This document shows positions 1-9,700 of a DNA stretch of 22,162 nt, piece by piece. This stretch comes from a virus. Each line of letters opens with the position of its first letter. Within the stretch, counting starts at the first letter, position 1. Under the pieces are notes generated by a model. That model was not told where the DNA came from. It made no database searches and was given only the letters and a program-made list of their open reading frames with translations. A program made the translations under genes and the position numbers. The stretch spans positions 1 through 22,162 of the IMG/VR virus record IMGVR_UViG_3300009154_000309; one strand, written 5' to 3'.

Positions 1-186
1 TCCAAGTACATGCCCGCTTTAACTGTTTACACAGTAGCTACGCTTCCCAGTGCAGCGACCGCAGGTGCAAGCGCTCGGTCTTTTGTCTCTGACGCAACAG
101 CTACTACATTTGCTTCTACCGTAGTTGGCGGGGGTGCAAACAAAGTTCCCGTTTACTCAGACGGAACCAACTGGAAAATAGGGTAA
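1..186 (+). CDS. C-terminal end of a probable phage tail or fibre-type protein (5' truncated)
   Basis: Frame 1 is open from the window edge to a TAA at 184-186, giving 61 visible residues. The stretch is rich in Ala, Thr, Ser and Val (TAGASARSFVSDAT, TTFASTVVGGGANKV) and ends in PVYSDGTNWKIG. Endings of the type VPVYSDGTNWxIG are familiar at the C-terminus of phage tail, fibre and other virion surface proteins; that is family knowledge rather than an alignment. An ATG at 10-12 would allow a complete 58-aa protein, but the low-complexity start suggests the tail of a longer gene. It lies 37 bases upstream of the next virion gene in the same orientation, so it belongs to the late operon. The reading frame is secure; the function is only a class-level guess. 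Confidence 0.7.
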   Translation, partial: SKYMPALTVYTVATLPSAATAGASARSFVSDATATTFASTVVGGGANKVPVYSDGTNWKIG

Positions 187-212
187 AGATACAATGCAAA
201 CCACTGCCATCT

Positions 213-217
213 AAGGA
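213..217 (+). promoter_or_regulatory. Ribosome binding site for the 1103-aa virion gene
   Basis: AAGGA lies six bases ahead of the ATG at 224. It supports this start over other in-frame starts and over a six-codon mini-ORF at 194-214, whose stop codon overlaps this site. Confidence 0.7.
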
Positions 218-223
218 CTATTT

Positions 224-3200
224 ATGAGCCTACAACTCGCTGCCAAACATTTAGCCCAACAGGGGCGCGGTAATGACTCCGCGCTCGTCCACATGGCCCC
301 CAGAGAATTGGCGAGCTTGCAAGCTCTTGCGCAAAAACACGGTGGCTCTTTATCTATCAACCCCCAAACTGGCTTGCCCGAAGCTGGGTTCTTAGAGAGC
401 TTGCTTCCCGCTATTATTGGCGGCGGTTTGTCCGTTGCGTCAGGTGGGACTATTGACCCCATGACTGCGGGTATGCTGGTTGGCGGTGGGCAGGCTATGT
501 TGACCGGAGACTTGAACAAGGGTCTGATGGCCGGTATCGGTGCTTATGGTGGCGCTGGTATGGGGCAATACATGGCCAATGCGGGTTCGGTTGTACCCGC
601 CGCCGCCGCAAAAGAAACAGTAAGCATCCCAACTGCCGCAGAAATTGCACCCGCCCGAGCTATAGATACAAACGTGGAGTCAGGTGCAGCTAGCCAACCC
701 GAGCTGTATCAACATGGGGCATACATGCCCGAAAAAACGGGGTTTTCATTTAGTAACAATTTAGGTAACGTTGAACAAGATATAATCCCCACAAGCTATA
801 GCCCAACTGCGGACGCAAAAAGCGATATTACTGCGGGATACAACGCCGCCCCATCAGCAAGCCCACCTAAAGATTTCGCTGCATTCCAGCGGGGGCTCAC
901 TATGGACAACACATTGGGGTTTATGAAGGCCCACCCTATGCAAGCCGCTGCGTTGGCTTCTGGCCCAATTATGGAGGCTACTACACGTCCTCCTCCCACC
1001 GCTGCTGTAGATTCAGACAAAGGCGCAAACGCCAATGCTGGCATTAAGTACCATGCTAACTTCGTTAACCCAACTCCTGCGCCTAACCGTTATGGCATAG
1101 AGCAGGTATACAACCGCCCCACTTACATGGCTGAAGGTGGCCAAGTAGAGCACTATGTTGCTGGTGGGTTAACCCCCGCACTACGGGCGTATCAGCAGTT
1201 GCAACAACAACGGGCTAGCCGTAGGCCTCAAATCAATGCTAAACAGCAGTTTGATGACTACATGAATTCCGTTCGCGGTGGAACTACAAAACCAAAATTT
1301 TGGACGCCTCCAGCACCTGCACCCACACCCGCGCCAATTGCACCAACTCAACCTATTGATACTTCCAATCAAGGCGGTGGCGGCGGTGGCAGTGGTAGAA
1401 CACCGGCAGATTATTCTGCTGCGGGAGAATTTAACCCAACTAGCGAAGGCGCGTATAACGTATCGCGTGCAGGGCAAAGCATTAGCACTATATCCCCACT
1501 CCTTGGTGGTGTTGTAGGCGCATATGGCAACTACTTAGCCAAGAATGTTGACCCTAACTACAGCCATGAGGCTATGCGTAAACCAATTGCAGTAGCGCCT
1601 TTTGTAGATGTAAATAAATACGATAGTAATTTTTACGATGCCCCACTAAGTTCACGTACGGATATTTCTGGTTACCCCCTGCGAGAGTCTGAACTGCGCA
1701 GTCTTGAGAGCGGGTTAAGCTACAAAACACCAGCGCAAGAAGCAGCGGAAGCGGAATTTAATGCGATAGCAGCAGCAGCAGCAGCAACAGAAAATAATAC
1801 CCCCACAGACCCGTTTACTGGCCTACCCAAAGCACAAGTTGCTGCGGGGGATAACCTGCTTATGGGCACAGTTATTCCAGCGGCAAGTGAATCTAATCCT
1901 TACGGTCTAAACTACCAAAAACCAGAGGCAGCAACTAACCCGTTTGTTAATTCAGTTTCACCAGATGGATTTACTACTACGGGCATGACCTATACGATGC
2001 CTGTTAATGCTGAAGAAAGGGCTAATGATTTAAGCGATTACGGCGCGGTCACCAACAAATTTAACCTAGGTACTTTAACTCCCGATTCATTAAACTATGC
2101 GGGCACTGGAGTTTCGGATACATTAAATATGTCTTCTGTGCCCGAAACTACCCCAACAGAAAAAAACATAACGTATACCCCTGCGGAGCAAACAAGGATA
2201 GACAGAGAACAAGCTTTACGCGATTTGCAATCAGCGCAAGAACGCCAATCACCAGATTCAATTGCTAAATACCAAGCGCAAGTAAATGAGTTAAATGCTC
2301 TATCGTTGATGCGCGACAATATAGACACGTTTGGGCCTGTTACTGCGGGTGATGCCGAAGGTGTTTCCGTAGTCCCAGTCTCCGCCCCTGAAGCTGCCCC
2401 AGCCCCCGGTGTTGACCCGTTCAGAGAAAGTATATCCACACAAAATGTTGTGTATGGGCCCGATGGAACGGAGTATGGTACTCCTGCTGCTGCTCTGGCT
2501 GCTGGTGTGACTAACTACACCATGTCTCCACCTGTTGGCATGCCAATTACCCCTATCATCCGGCCTCTTGACCCGTACGCGGTAGATGCTGGCTACGCAA
2601 ATACCCCGGCCCCAAGAGACAGACTTGGCGAACTTAGCGCGTCCTACGGTGGACTTGGAAGTGCTTGGCAAGGGGTTGTTGACCGGGAGGGAAACCCTGT
2701 ATTGACTAGCCAAGGTGCTGCTGAAAAAGCATTCCTAGATTCTCCTCTAGGTATTACAACCGGTAATTTGAACGCGGCTAAAACTTACGCTCCACCTCAA
2801 GACCCTGCCCAACAACAGCAAGCAGCAGCCCAAGCAGCAGCCCAAGCAGCAGCCCAAGCCGACCGGGAACAAGCAGGACGTGAAGCAGCTAGGCAAGCAG
2901 AAGCCCAAGCAGCAGCCCCTGCGCCAGCCCCTGCGCCAGCCCCCGCTCCCGCTCCCGCTCCCGCTCCCGCTCCCGCCCCTCCAAGCGAAGGTAGAGACCC
3001 AGAAGCTACAGGTAGAGACCGTGACACAAGCCCAGTCGGTTCAGAGCATGAAAATGTAGGGGACCGTGATAGTGGTGGTGGTGCAGATGCCCGAGGTGGG
3101 TATTTAGCCCACGGTCAGTTTGACCAACGCATGGCCCGTGGTGGGAATGTGCACGGCAACCTACGCCCACCTCATCCGTTTTTTCAAGATGGCAAATATA

Positions 3201-3535
3201 GCTTCCACCCCCCGCAGATGTACGCAGATGGCGGTGAGTTAGACCCCTATAATCTTGGTTCTTATTCCGATGGTGGTCGGCTGCTCAAGGGCCCCGGTGA
3301 TGGTGTGTCCGATTCCATCCCAGCCACTATTGGTAAGGGGCAACCTGCTCGGCTAGCCGACGGTGAATTTGTGATTCCTGCGCGAATTGTTTCTGAGATT
3401 GGCAATGGCTCTACAGAAGCTGGCGCACGTAAGCTTTACGCTATGATGGACAGAATTCAATCGGCACGAGGTAAAACTGTGGGTAAAGGCAAGGTAGCAA
3501 AAAACACTCGCGCAGATAAATATTTGCCTAGATAA
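224..3535 (+). CDS. Large virion structural protein with C-terminal SDSIPA module
   Basis: This 1103-aa protein starts with MSLQLAAKHLAQQGRG and VHMAPRELASLQALAQKHGGS, an amphipathic N-terminal helix pattern I associate with phage structural proteins. Residues about 55-125 are Gly/Ala-rich and hydrophobic. The middle is low complexity (Pro, Ala, Ser, Thr). Residues about 866-878 are AAAQ repeats and about 899-919 an Ala-Pro repeat, probably an extended linker. The C-terminus (about 1023-1075) holds GPGDGVSDSIPA, then LADGEFVIPARIVSEIGNGS and a Lys/Arg-rich tail. The SDSIPA...DGEFVI signature is widespread in phage tape-measure and other virion proteins. GG motifs (AEGGQV near 303, ADGGEL near 1002, SDGGRL near 1016) recur in the 924-aa protein downstream. 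No catalytic motif is visible. Its place ahead of the GNAT-like and giant genes suggests a virion or ejection-cassette component; the exact role is unknown. Confidence 0.85.
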   Translation: MSLQLAAKHLAQQGRGNDSALVHMAPRELASLQALAQKHGGSLSINPQTGLPEAGFLESLLPAIIGGGLSVASGGTIDPMTAGMLVGGGQAMLTGDLNKGLMAGIGAYGGAGMGQYMANAGSVVPAAAAKETVSIPTAAEIAPARAIDTNVESGAASQPELYQHGAYMPEKTGFSFSNNLGNVEQDIIPTSYSPTADAKSDITAGYNAAPSASPPKDFAAFQRGLTMDNTLGFMKAHPMQAAALASGPIMEATTRPPPTAAVDSDKGANANAGIKYHANFVNPTPAPNRYGIEQVYNRPTYMAEGGQVEHYVAGGLTPALRAYQQLQQQRASRRPQINAKQQFDDYMNSVRGGTTKPKFWTPPAPAPTPAPIAPTQPIDTSNQGGGGGGSGRTPADYSAAGEFNPTSEGAYNVSRAGQSISTISPLLGGVVGAYGNYLAKNVDPNYSHEAMRKPIAVAPFVDVNKYDSNFYDAPLSSRTDISGYPLRESELRSLESGLSYKTPAQEAAEAEFNAIAAAAAATENNTPTDPFTGLPKAQVAAGDNLLMGTVIPAASESNPYGLNYQKPEAATNPFVNSVSPDGFTTTGMTYTMPVNAEERANDLSDYGAVTNKFNLGTLTPDSLNYAGTGVSDTLNMSSVPETTPTEKNITYTPAEQTRIDREQALRDLQSAQERQSPDSIAKYQAQVNELNALSLMRDNIDTFGPVTAGDAEGVSVVPVSAPEAAPAPGVDPFRESISTQNVVYGPDGTEYGTPAAALAAGVTNYTMSPPVGMPITPIIRPLDPYAVDAGYANTPAPRDRLGELSASYGGLGSAWQGVVDREGNPVLTSQGAAEKAFLDSPLGITTGNLNAAKTYAPPQDPAQQQQAAAQAAAQAAAQADREQAGREAARQAEAQAAAPAPAPAPAPAPAPAPAPAPAPPSEGRDPEATGRDRDTSPVGSEHENVGDRDSGGGADARGGYLAHGQFDQRMARGGNVHGNLRPPHPFFQDGKYSFHPPQMYADGGELDPYNLGSYSDGGRLLKGPGDGVSDSIPATIGKGQPARLADGEFVIPARIVSEIGNGSTEAGARKLYAMMDRIQSARGKTVGKGKVAKNTRADKYLPR
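2821..2856 (+). repeat. Three perfect copies of a 12-bp tandem repeat (AAAQ-coding)
   Basis: AGCAGCAGCCCA occurs three times head to tail with no mismatch, inside the 1103-aa gene. It encodes an alanine/glutamine repeat. A 12-bp unit keeps the reading frame if copies are gained or lost, so the linker length can vary without breaking the gene. Confidence 0.9.
2917..2979 (+). repeat. Ala-Pro-coding tandem repeats (12-bp x2, then CCCGCT x5)
   Basis: Two copies of CCCTGCGCCAGC (2917-2940) are followed by five perfect CCCGCT hexamers (2942-2971) and a degenerate end. All encode alternating Ala-Pro, a stiff extended linker. Both unit sizes are multiples of three. Perfect nucleotide copies point to recent slippage rather than old selection on the protein. 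Confidence 0.9.
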
Positions 3536-3537
3536 TC

Positions 3538-3945
3538 ATGCCCTTGTACCAAGTAGCCCCCCGTGAGTTACCTGAACTTTGGCCAATTGCTGCCCCTATG
3601 TTGCAAAGAGCCATTGATGTTGAACCGGATTTCATAACTATCGAGCAAGCGGAAAACTTTATCCGCACTGGCAAAGCTCATTTGTTGGTATGGGAAGAGC
3701 CCGATGTAGGTGTTACCGGGGCTGCGATGGTTGAGTTTCTTGATTACCCACGCGAACGCGTTGCGCATATAAGTCTTACAGGTGGCAAAGGCATAGCAAA
3801 TCCGCTGGTCTTTGGTGAAGTTAAAAATTGGATGCGTCTGTATGGGGCTACTAGAGCCCAATGCTGGACCAAGGGTGCATTAGTCCGTGTGTACGAAAAA
3901 ATTGGGTTTGAAAACACCCAACAAGTCATGCGGATTAAGCTGTAA
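3538..3945 (+). CDS. GNAT-fold acetyltransferase-like protein (T7 gp13-like position)
   Basis: This 135-aa protein has the order and length of a small GNAT domain. An N-terminal helix region (ELWPIAAPMLQRAI) is followed by a strand near LLVWEE, a central strand pair (VTGAAMVEFLDYP, RVAHISLTGG) and a C-terminal VRVYEKIGFENT, the typical tyrosine-Gly-Phe end of GNAT folds. The canonical acetyl-CoA loop (Q/R-x-x-G-x-G/A) is not clear; LTGGKGIANP sits near the expected place, so catalysis is uncertain. It starts two bases after the previous stop, with no strong ribosome site, and so is probably translationally coupled. In T7-like phages a small GNAT-like protein (gp13) lies just ahead of the internal virion proteins, and the layout here is the same. 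It could instead acetylate a host or virion protein. Confidence 0.7.
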   Translation: MPLYQVAPRELPELWPIAAPMLQRAIDVEPDFITIEQAENFIRTGKAHLLVWEEPDVGVTGAAMVEFLDYPRERVAHISLTGGKGIANPLVFGEVKNWMRLYGATRAQCWTKGALVRVYEKIGFENTQQVMRIKL

Positions 3946-3950
3946 AGATT

Positions 3951-3956
3951 AAGGAG
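3951..3956 (+). promoter_or_regulatory. Strong ribosome binding site for the 924-aa virion gene
   Basis: AAGGAG lies five bases ahead of the ATG at 3962, in the 16-base gap after the GNAT-like gene. It fixes the start and suggests independent, high-level translation. Confidence 0.75.
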
Positions 3957-3961
3957 TCATC

Positions 3962-6736
3962 ATGTCAGGCGGAAGCAGTTCACCAACACCAACCTCGACC
4001 ACAACAGGTCTAGCAGCACTGCCAGACTGGGCGCAGGGCTACGCCAAAGATACGCTATCCAATGCAGCATCGCTCACAAACATTAACACCAACCCGTACC
4101 AACAGTACGATGCGCAACGCATTGCAGACTTTTCTCCGTTGCAACAGCAGGCCCAGCAAGGCGCTGCCAACATGCAGACTTCCGGTGCCATTGGTGTTGG
4201 GCAAGACATGGCGCAAGCAGCGGGTCTTTCCGCATTGGGAACTAACTACAACGCAAGCAACTACGGCAGTCAATTTAACCCCCAAGGCATTGGGTACGGC
4301 GCACAAACAATGCAGGGTTACCAGATGGGCCCTGCCGAGCGTATAGGCACTCAAAGTTTTGCTCAGCCCGGTGCAGCGGATGCTTACATGTCTCCGTACA
4401 TGCAAAACGTGGTGGACATCCAAAAGCGTGAAGCACAACGCCAGTCTGGTATTCAAGGCACGCAACAGCAGGCACAGGCAGTTGGAGCAGGAGCTTTTGG
4501 TGGAAGCCGCGATGCTATTCAGCGTGCAGAGCGTGAGCGCAATCTTGGCACTCAAATGAACGACATTCAAGCGCAGGGTTCTCAAGCCGCGTTTGGCCAA
4601 GCACAGCAACAGTTCAATGCAGAGCAGCAAGCACGGTTGGCAGCACAACAAGCTAATCAACAAGCAGGACTTACCACTGGAATACAAAACCTAGGTGCTG
4701 CACAACAAACTGGATTGGCTAACTTAGCTGCTCAGAATCAAGCCGGGCAGTTCAACGCTGGGCAGAACCTGCAAGCCGCAAGTCTAGGTGCTCAATATGG
4801 GCAAGCAGCTAATCAGCTTAACGAGCAGTCTCGCCAGTATGGTGCGGGTCTGGGATTACAAGGTCTTCAAACGGGGCTGCAAGCAGCGGGTCAACTTGGT
4901 ACGTTGGGGCAGAATGAGTACGCCCAGAATATGGGCATCAACCAGCTACAGGGCCAGTATGGTGCACAGCAGCAAGCTCAGCAACAACAAGGACTTACTC
5001 AGTCCTACCAAGACTTCCTGAACCAGCAGAACTACCCATACAAGCAGATGGGCTTCATGTCCGACCTGCTTCGCGGTTTGCCGTTGGGTCAGCAGTCTAC
5101 GCAGTCTATCTATCAAGCCCCCCCGTCAGCAATTCAAAACATTGGCTCTTTGGGTCTGGGCGCGTATGGCGCGAAGCAGTTGGGTATGTTTGCTGATGGC
5201 GGACAAGTGCATAGCTATGCCGACGGTGGTGATGTCAACTCGATGGATGACCCAAACGCAATGACTGCGGCAGTAGCCAAACTTTCTGACGAGCAACTAA
5301 AGCAAATCATTCAACGCCCATCTAGCGCAGCCGAACTCCAAGCGGCTCAACTAGAACTAGCTACCCGTGCATCTGAAAAAAGTGGACTTGCTGGGGCTTA
5401 CAACATGGCTCAAGGTGGCATGGTTGCTTTCGCCCGTGGTGGTATCCCTAGGTACGATGGAGAAAATGGTAGTGTGGTTGATGGAGGTACTAATTACGCC
5501 GCACTTGATTCTTTATCCAATAACTACGACTCTGAAGACGACGACGAAGATACAACCGGTGTAGTTGATTCAAAAGGAAACCCCGATGCGTACAACCAAG
5601 TTACGCAAGAATACCTAAACATGCTGCGGGATAACAAAGACCGTTCAGGTATACAACTGCGTAGCGATAAACAAATGGAAGACGCAGCAATGGCCCGATA
5701 TGGGCGTATGAACGAGAGAATTGGCGGGGATAAAACCTACACCGATATTCAAGACCAGATTTCCAAAATGCGCGGAGAAAATGAAAGCGCGTTAGGTGAA
5801 GGTAAAGGACTGGCTGCACTTCAAGCAGCAGGTGCAATGCTTCAAGGCAATGACCCCATGAGAGGGCTAGGTGCTGCGGGTGCTGCGTTTGCTAGTTCGT
5901 ACGCTCCTGCACTGGCTGCTAAGCGTCGGGCAGACCAATCCTTTACTGAGATGAACATCAACTTAGCCAGAGCCCAACGTGCTGAAAAACAAGGCTTGCT
6001 TAAAGAGGCTGATGCTTATACACAAAGTGCAGAAGCTAATAGGATTAACGCATACAAAGCAGACACCGCAGCACGTAAATTGAGTCTTGATTCCTTGCCT
6101 CGTGCAATGCGGGCACTTAAGCCGGTCATTCCTAAACCTGCGGCAATACCTAAACCCAGCGATATGGCTTTGGCGGTAGATGCTCGTGTGGCTGAGCTTA
6201 CAGGTAATGGTATGGACCCGATTAAAGCAAGGGCCCAAGCGTTTAAGGAAATAGGCACGCAGTTCCATCCTGCACCAATTGCCGCAGGCATCTCCGCAAC
6301 AGCGATGGGCGAAAGGTCTGCTGCCCAGATAGCCGCCGATGAAGAGAAACAACGGAAAGAGATTGCGGAAAAACGAGACGCAGCACGGTTGCTGTTGGAG
6401 AAAGAAGTTGATGCTTCGCTTACGCCAGTAAAACTTATGGAGTACCCTGAGTACGCGGAGGCAATGAAATATTTTGGTAAAACCCCTCCCGCTGGCGTAC
6501 TTACCCCAGCAGAAGTTAGGGAAAAGATTAAAAAGACTGAAGTAGAACGCCGTGCAGGTGCGCGTCCGTCTGCTAGTGGTGAGGGTGCGGGTAGTGGTGC
6601 TGGTGCTGGTGCTGGTGGGGCTATAGCACTTCCTGCCAATGCAACGGCAGCAGCTTTAAAAGACGGACAGTTGTATAAAACTCCTCAAGGTGACGCAAAA
6701 TGGAACGCTGCTAAACAGAAATTTGTAGCGCAATAA
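3962..6736 (+). CDS. Gln/Ala-rich internal virion-type protein
   Basis: This 924-aa protein begins MSGGSSSPTPTSTTT and continues with LPDWAQGYA, PYQQYDAQRIADFSPLQQQA, an N-terminus I associate with phage virion proteins. Residues about 50-390 are strongly Gln/Ala/Gly-rich and mostly helical in character, ending in DFLNQQNYPYKQMGFMSDLL, probably the end of an elongated helical domain. Two paired GG motifs follow: FADGGQVHSYADGGDV (410-425) and AQGGMVAFARGGIPRY (483-498). Residues about 530-545 are acidic (SEDDDEDT). Later segments are Lys/Glu/Ala-rich helices (about 780-840). A Gly-Ala linker leads to a C-terminal LYKTPQGDAKWN element. No enzyme motif is visible. Its position between the GNAT-like protein and the giant protein suggests an ejection-cassette or tail-core component, by analogy with T7 gp14/gp15; that role is inferred. 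Confidence 0.8.
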   Translation: MSGGSSSPTPTSTTTGLAALPDWAQGYAKDTLSNAASLTNINTNPYQQYDAQRIADFSPLQQQAQQGAANMQTSGAIGVGQDMAQAAGLSALGTNYNASNYGSQFNPQGIGYGAQTMQGYQMGPAERIGTQSFAQPGAADAYMSPYMQNVVDIQKREAQRQSGIQGTQQQAQAVGAGAFGGSRDAIQRAERERNLGTQMNDIQAQGSQAAFGQAQQQFNAEQQARLAAQQANQQAGLTTGIQNLGAAQQTGLANLAAQNQAGQFNAGQNLQAASLGAQYGQAANQLNEQSRQYGAGLGLQGLQTGLQAAGQLGTLGQNEYAQNMGINQLQGQYGAQQQAQQQQGLTQSYQDFLNQQNYPYKQMGFMSDLLRGLPLGQQSTQSIYQAPPSAIQNIGSLGLGAYGAKQLGMFADGGQVHSYADGGDVNSMDDPNAMTAAVAKLSDEQLKQIIQRPSSAAELQAAQLELATRASEKSGLAGAYNMAQGGMVAFARGGIPRYDGENGSVVDGGTNYAALDSLSNNYDSEDDDEDTTGVVDSKGNPDAYNQVTQEYLNMLRDNKDRSGIQLRSDKQMEDAAMARYGRMNERIGGDKTYTDIQDQISKMRGENESALGEGKGLAALQAAGAMLQGNDPMRGLGAAGAAFASSYAPALAAKRRADQSFTEMNINLARAQRAEKQGLLKEADAYTQSAEANRINAYKADTAARKLSLDSLPRAMRALKPVIPKPAAIPKPSDMALAVDARVAELTGNGMDPIKARAQAFKEIGTQFHPAPIAAGISATAMGERSAAQIAADEEKQRKEIAEKRDAARLLLEKEVDASLTPVKLMEYPEYAEAMKYFGKTPPAGVLTPAEVREKIKKTEVERRAGARPSASGEGAGSGAGAGAGGAIALPANATAAALKDGQLYKTPQGDAKWNAAKQKFVAQ

Positions 6737-6745
6737 AGGGCTAGC

Positions 6746-9700
6746 ATGGCAAAAGAATTCACTCTAGAGGAAGCACTAGCCCCTCCACCTAAAGCTGCGC
6801 CTAAAGCCGCCCCCAAAGAATTTACCTTAGAAGAAGCATTAGCTACTCCCGCCGCCGCTCCCGCCGCTACCTCAACCGCTGCACAAAACCGGGCCGACGC
6901 ACAAGCTAGGCAGGATGCAGCTTCCCAAGGGCTGGAGCAAATCTCTACCCCCCAAGCGGAGTTGGCTGATGCAGAGAGAAATGTTGCTGCGCTTACCAGA
7001 GAACTGCGACGCAAAGGAGTAGATGCTGGGCCCCGCCCTGCTATTGGTAGCACCAAGGCCGGAGACTTTCTACTCGCTCAAGGAGCCAAAGCCCAAGGCC
7101 AGCAACCCGCCGACGTTGTTGTTCCTCCCCCTGTTGCCCCTCCCCCTGCGGTAACCCCCCAGCTTGCTCCTAAACCTGTGGATGCAGTGGCTGCTGCACG
7201 GGCGGCTATACCGCTTGGAGCTAGCCCTAAGTTCATAGAAAGTATGCGGGCTGAGCTATACCAACTGCCCCCTGAACAACGCGCTGCTGCAATACAGCAG
7301 GTCATAAAAGAGTACGGCAAAGACTCGCTCAAAGGGCGTGTAGTAAGTTTCATAGCAGCAGAAAATGCGGCGCTAAACAAAGCAACAAACAAAACCCCCG
7401 CACTGGAATCACGGTTGGGCACAGCTATGGGGCTCAAACAAGAAGCCCCTGTTACAGGTTACATCCCCAACGCTATTCAAAAATTAAGCCCTCGAATAGA
7501 AGAGGTCACCCAAGAACTGATAGACCAAGGAGTACGTGCCGATATTGCTCCGGGCATTGCTGCAAATAGGATTGCATTTGGGGTTGCTAACCAGCCTATG
7601 GCCTTTGCTGACCGTGATGTAGTCGGCGAACAAGCTGCTGCCGCTGCGGAACAACAAGCCAAAGAACTCAAAGATGCCGGGATGACCAAGCGTGTTGGTG
7701 CTGGGGCTTTGTCGGGGACTAAGAAAAGCCTTGCTGGATTGACTCAGTTTGGGGCGGACCTTTGGGGGGATAAAGCTTTCTCCCAAGAACTAGCAAACAC
7801 CCAACGGATAGAAGGCGCTAAGTCTGCTGCAATTCCCCAAGGCGAAGGTATCTTCGAGAAGTCATTTCAAGGGGCGGCTACAAGTCTTGCAAGTCAAGCA
7901 CCTTTTATGGCATTGAGCGCATTGACAGGTTCATCAGTTCCCATATTAGCGCAAGCAGCACTTCAACAATTTGGAGACTCCTACGGGGAAGGTAAGGCTG
8001 CGGGGTTAAGCACCACGCAAGCTAGTCTACGGGCAGCACCAATGGCTGCGGCAGAAGTGTTTTTTGAACGCTTTGGTATGACCAAAGCAATGGCGGGGCT
8101 GAAATCTTTTGTTGCTGAACATGGTGGGGCCAACATAGCTAAGTACGTAGCCAAGGCTATAGCAGAAGAAATTCCTTCCGAACTAGCTACTACTGCGTCG
8201 CAATACGTAACAGATGTACTGCCCGGCATAGGGATGAATAAAAACCCTAGCCTTATTGACTTGTACAACCAGCTAGAAGAAACACTACGTCAGACAGTAT
8301 TGCAAGCCGGAGTTACCGGGGGTGTAACTATTGCCGGGGTTAAGGGTGTTCAAGGTGCTAAGGCTACCCCCCAAGCAATAGATGCAGCAAAAGAAAGGCT
8401 TCGTGAAACCTCCAACAAGATAGTCGGCATTGAGAAGACCAACGAACTACTCGGCCCCCGCGAAGGTGCTTACGAACGTCCGGGGGAAATAAGCCAAGCA
8501 AAGCTTATGGCCGAAATGCGAAGGGTTCCGTTTGCCTCTAGTTCAGGTGCTTTAAACGCACCTCCGGCAGAAAAAGCCGCCGCTGAACCCAAACTAGGTA
8601 ACCTAGAAAACGTGGGTATGCGGGAAGAGGAAGAACCCAAACTAGGTAACCTAGAGAACGTGCGGGCTGGGGAAGAACCTCCATTCGCTAAAGGCAAAGC
8701 TGCGCCTACAGCCGAAGACACCGAAGCAAAGGTAAATGCTGTTGCCGAGAGATTGCGTTCACGGGGCATACCTAGAGAGAATGCGTTGCGCATAGCGCAG
8801 AGGCAAGTTGCGGAAGAACAAGCCAAAGGAGCCAAAGATGTTGCAGGAACTGAGCCCCCTCCAAGTGGAGAGAGCACTAGCGTGGCTAGTGAGCCCGGAG
8901 CAAAGACCCCCGGAGGACTTGAAACACCTGCACGAGATGGAGTGGTTCCTGTTGAACCGAATGCTGGAGTGTCTGATGCAGGAAAAGCACCAGAGCCCGC
9001 TGCACTGAAAGAAACTAAAGCCGAAGAAAGAACCCCAAGTGGCACTGAAACCGTTGAAGCCAAGCAAACAGAAACGCAAGAACAAGAAGCACCCGCTGCC
9101 CCAGTAAAAATCAGAAAAACTGAACCCGTAGTAAATGAAAATGGCGCATTTATCCCCGCAAAGGAAAAAGGGGGAGAACTAGAAACCACTGCGCATTTCA
9201 AGGTACTAGACGAAGACAACGATATATCAGACAACCTTGTTGGCGCTACCATGATAACGGGCATGGGGGCTACTAAAGAAGGGCAGGGCGAAGGGTCTAA
9301 GCTACTCAAGGCGATTACTGCTTGGGCTGATGCTAACGGTAAAAAATTGGTACTTGTACCTGCGGCGTCCCCTAAAGGCGAACGTGGGCTTTCTCAAGAA
9401 CAACTAAAAGCATGGTACGCCCGAAACGGATTTGAAGACCGCATCGACTACATGGTACGGGAACCCGGCGGTAAAAAAACTGAAGCCCCCGCAGCAATCA
9501 AGCCCGCCAAGCTCGGCAAAGAAGTACACACGACCCCGCAGAACGCTGAGGGCAAGTGGAGCCACGCAATAAACGGCGAGGTGGTTGAAACCTACGACAC
9601 CAAGCGCCAAGCAACTGCTGCAATGCTGTTGGACAAGGCCAAGAAAACGGGCAACGAGGAACTGATTGCCCAACGACAGAAAGTTTTTGATGAGGCGCTG

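Noticed and set aside
194-214. Six-codon mini-ORF ahead of the 1103-aa gene
   Set aside because: It could be a leader peptide, but it has no ribosome site and such short ORFs arise by chance.
4055-4687. 210-aa minus-strand ORF rich in Leu and Cys
   Set aside because: It is the antisense of Gln/Ala-rich codons in the 924-aa gene.
8470-9309. 279-aa minus-strand ORF opposite the giant gene
   Set aside because: It is Ser/Pro/Ala low complexity that mirrors the codon bias of the plus-strand gene, with no domain signal.
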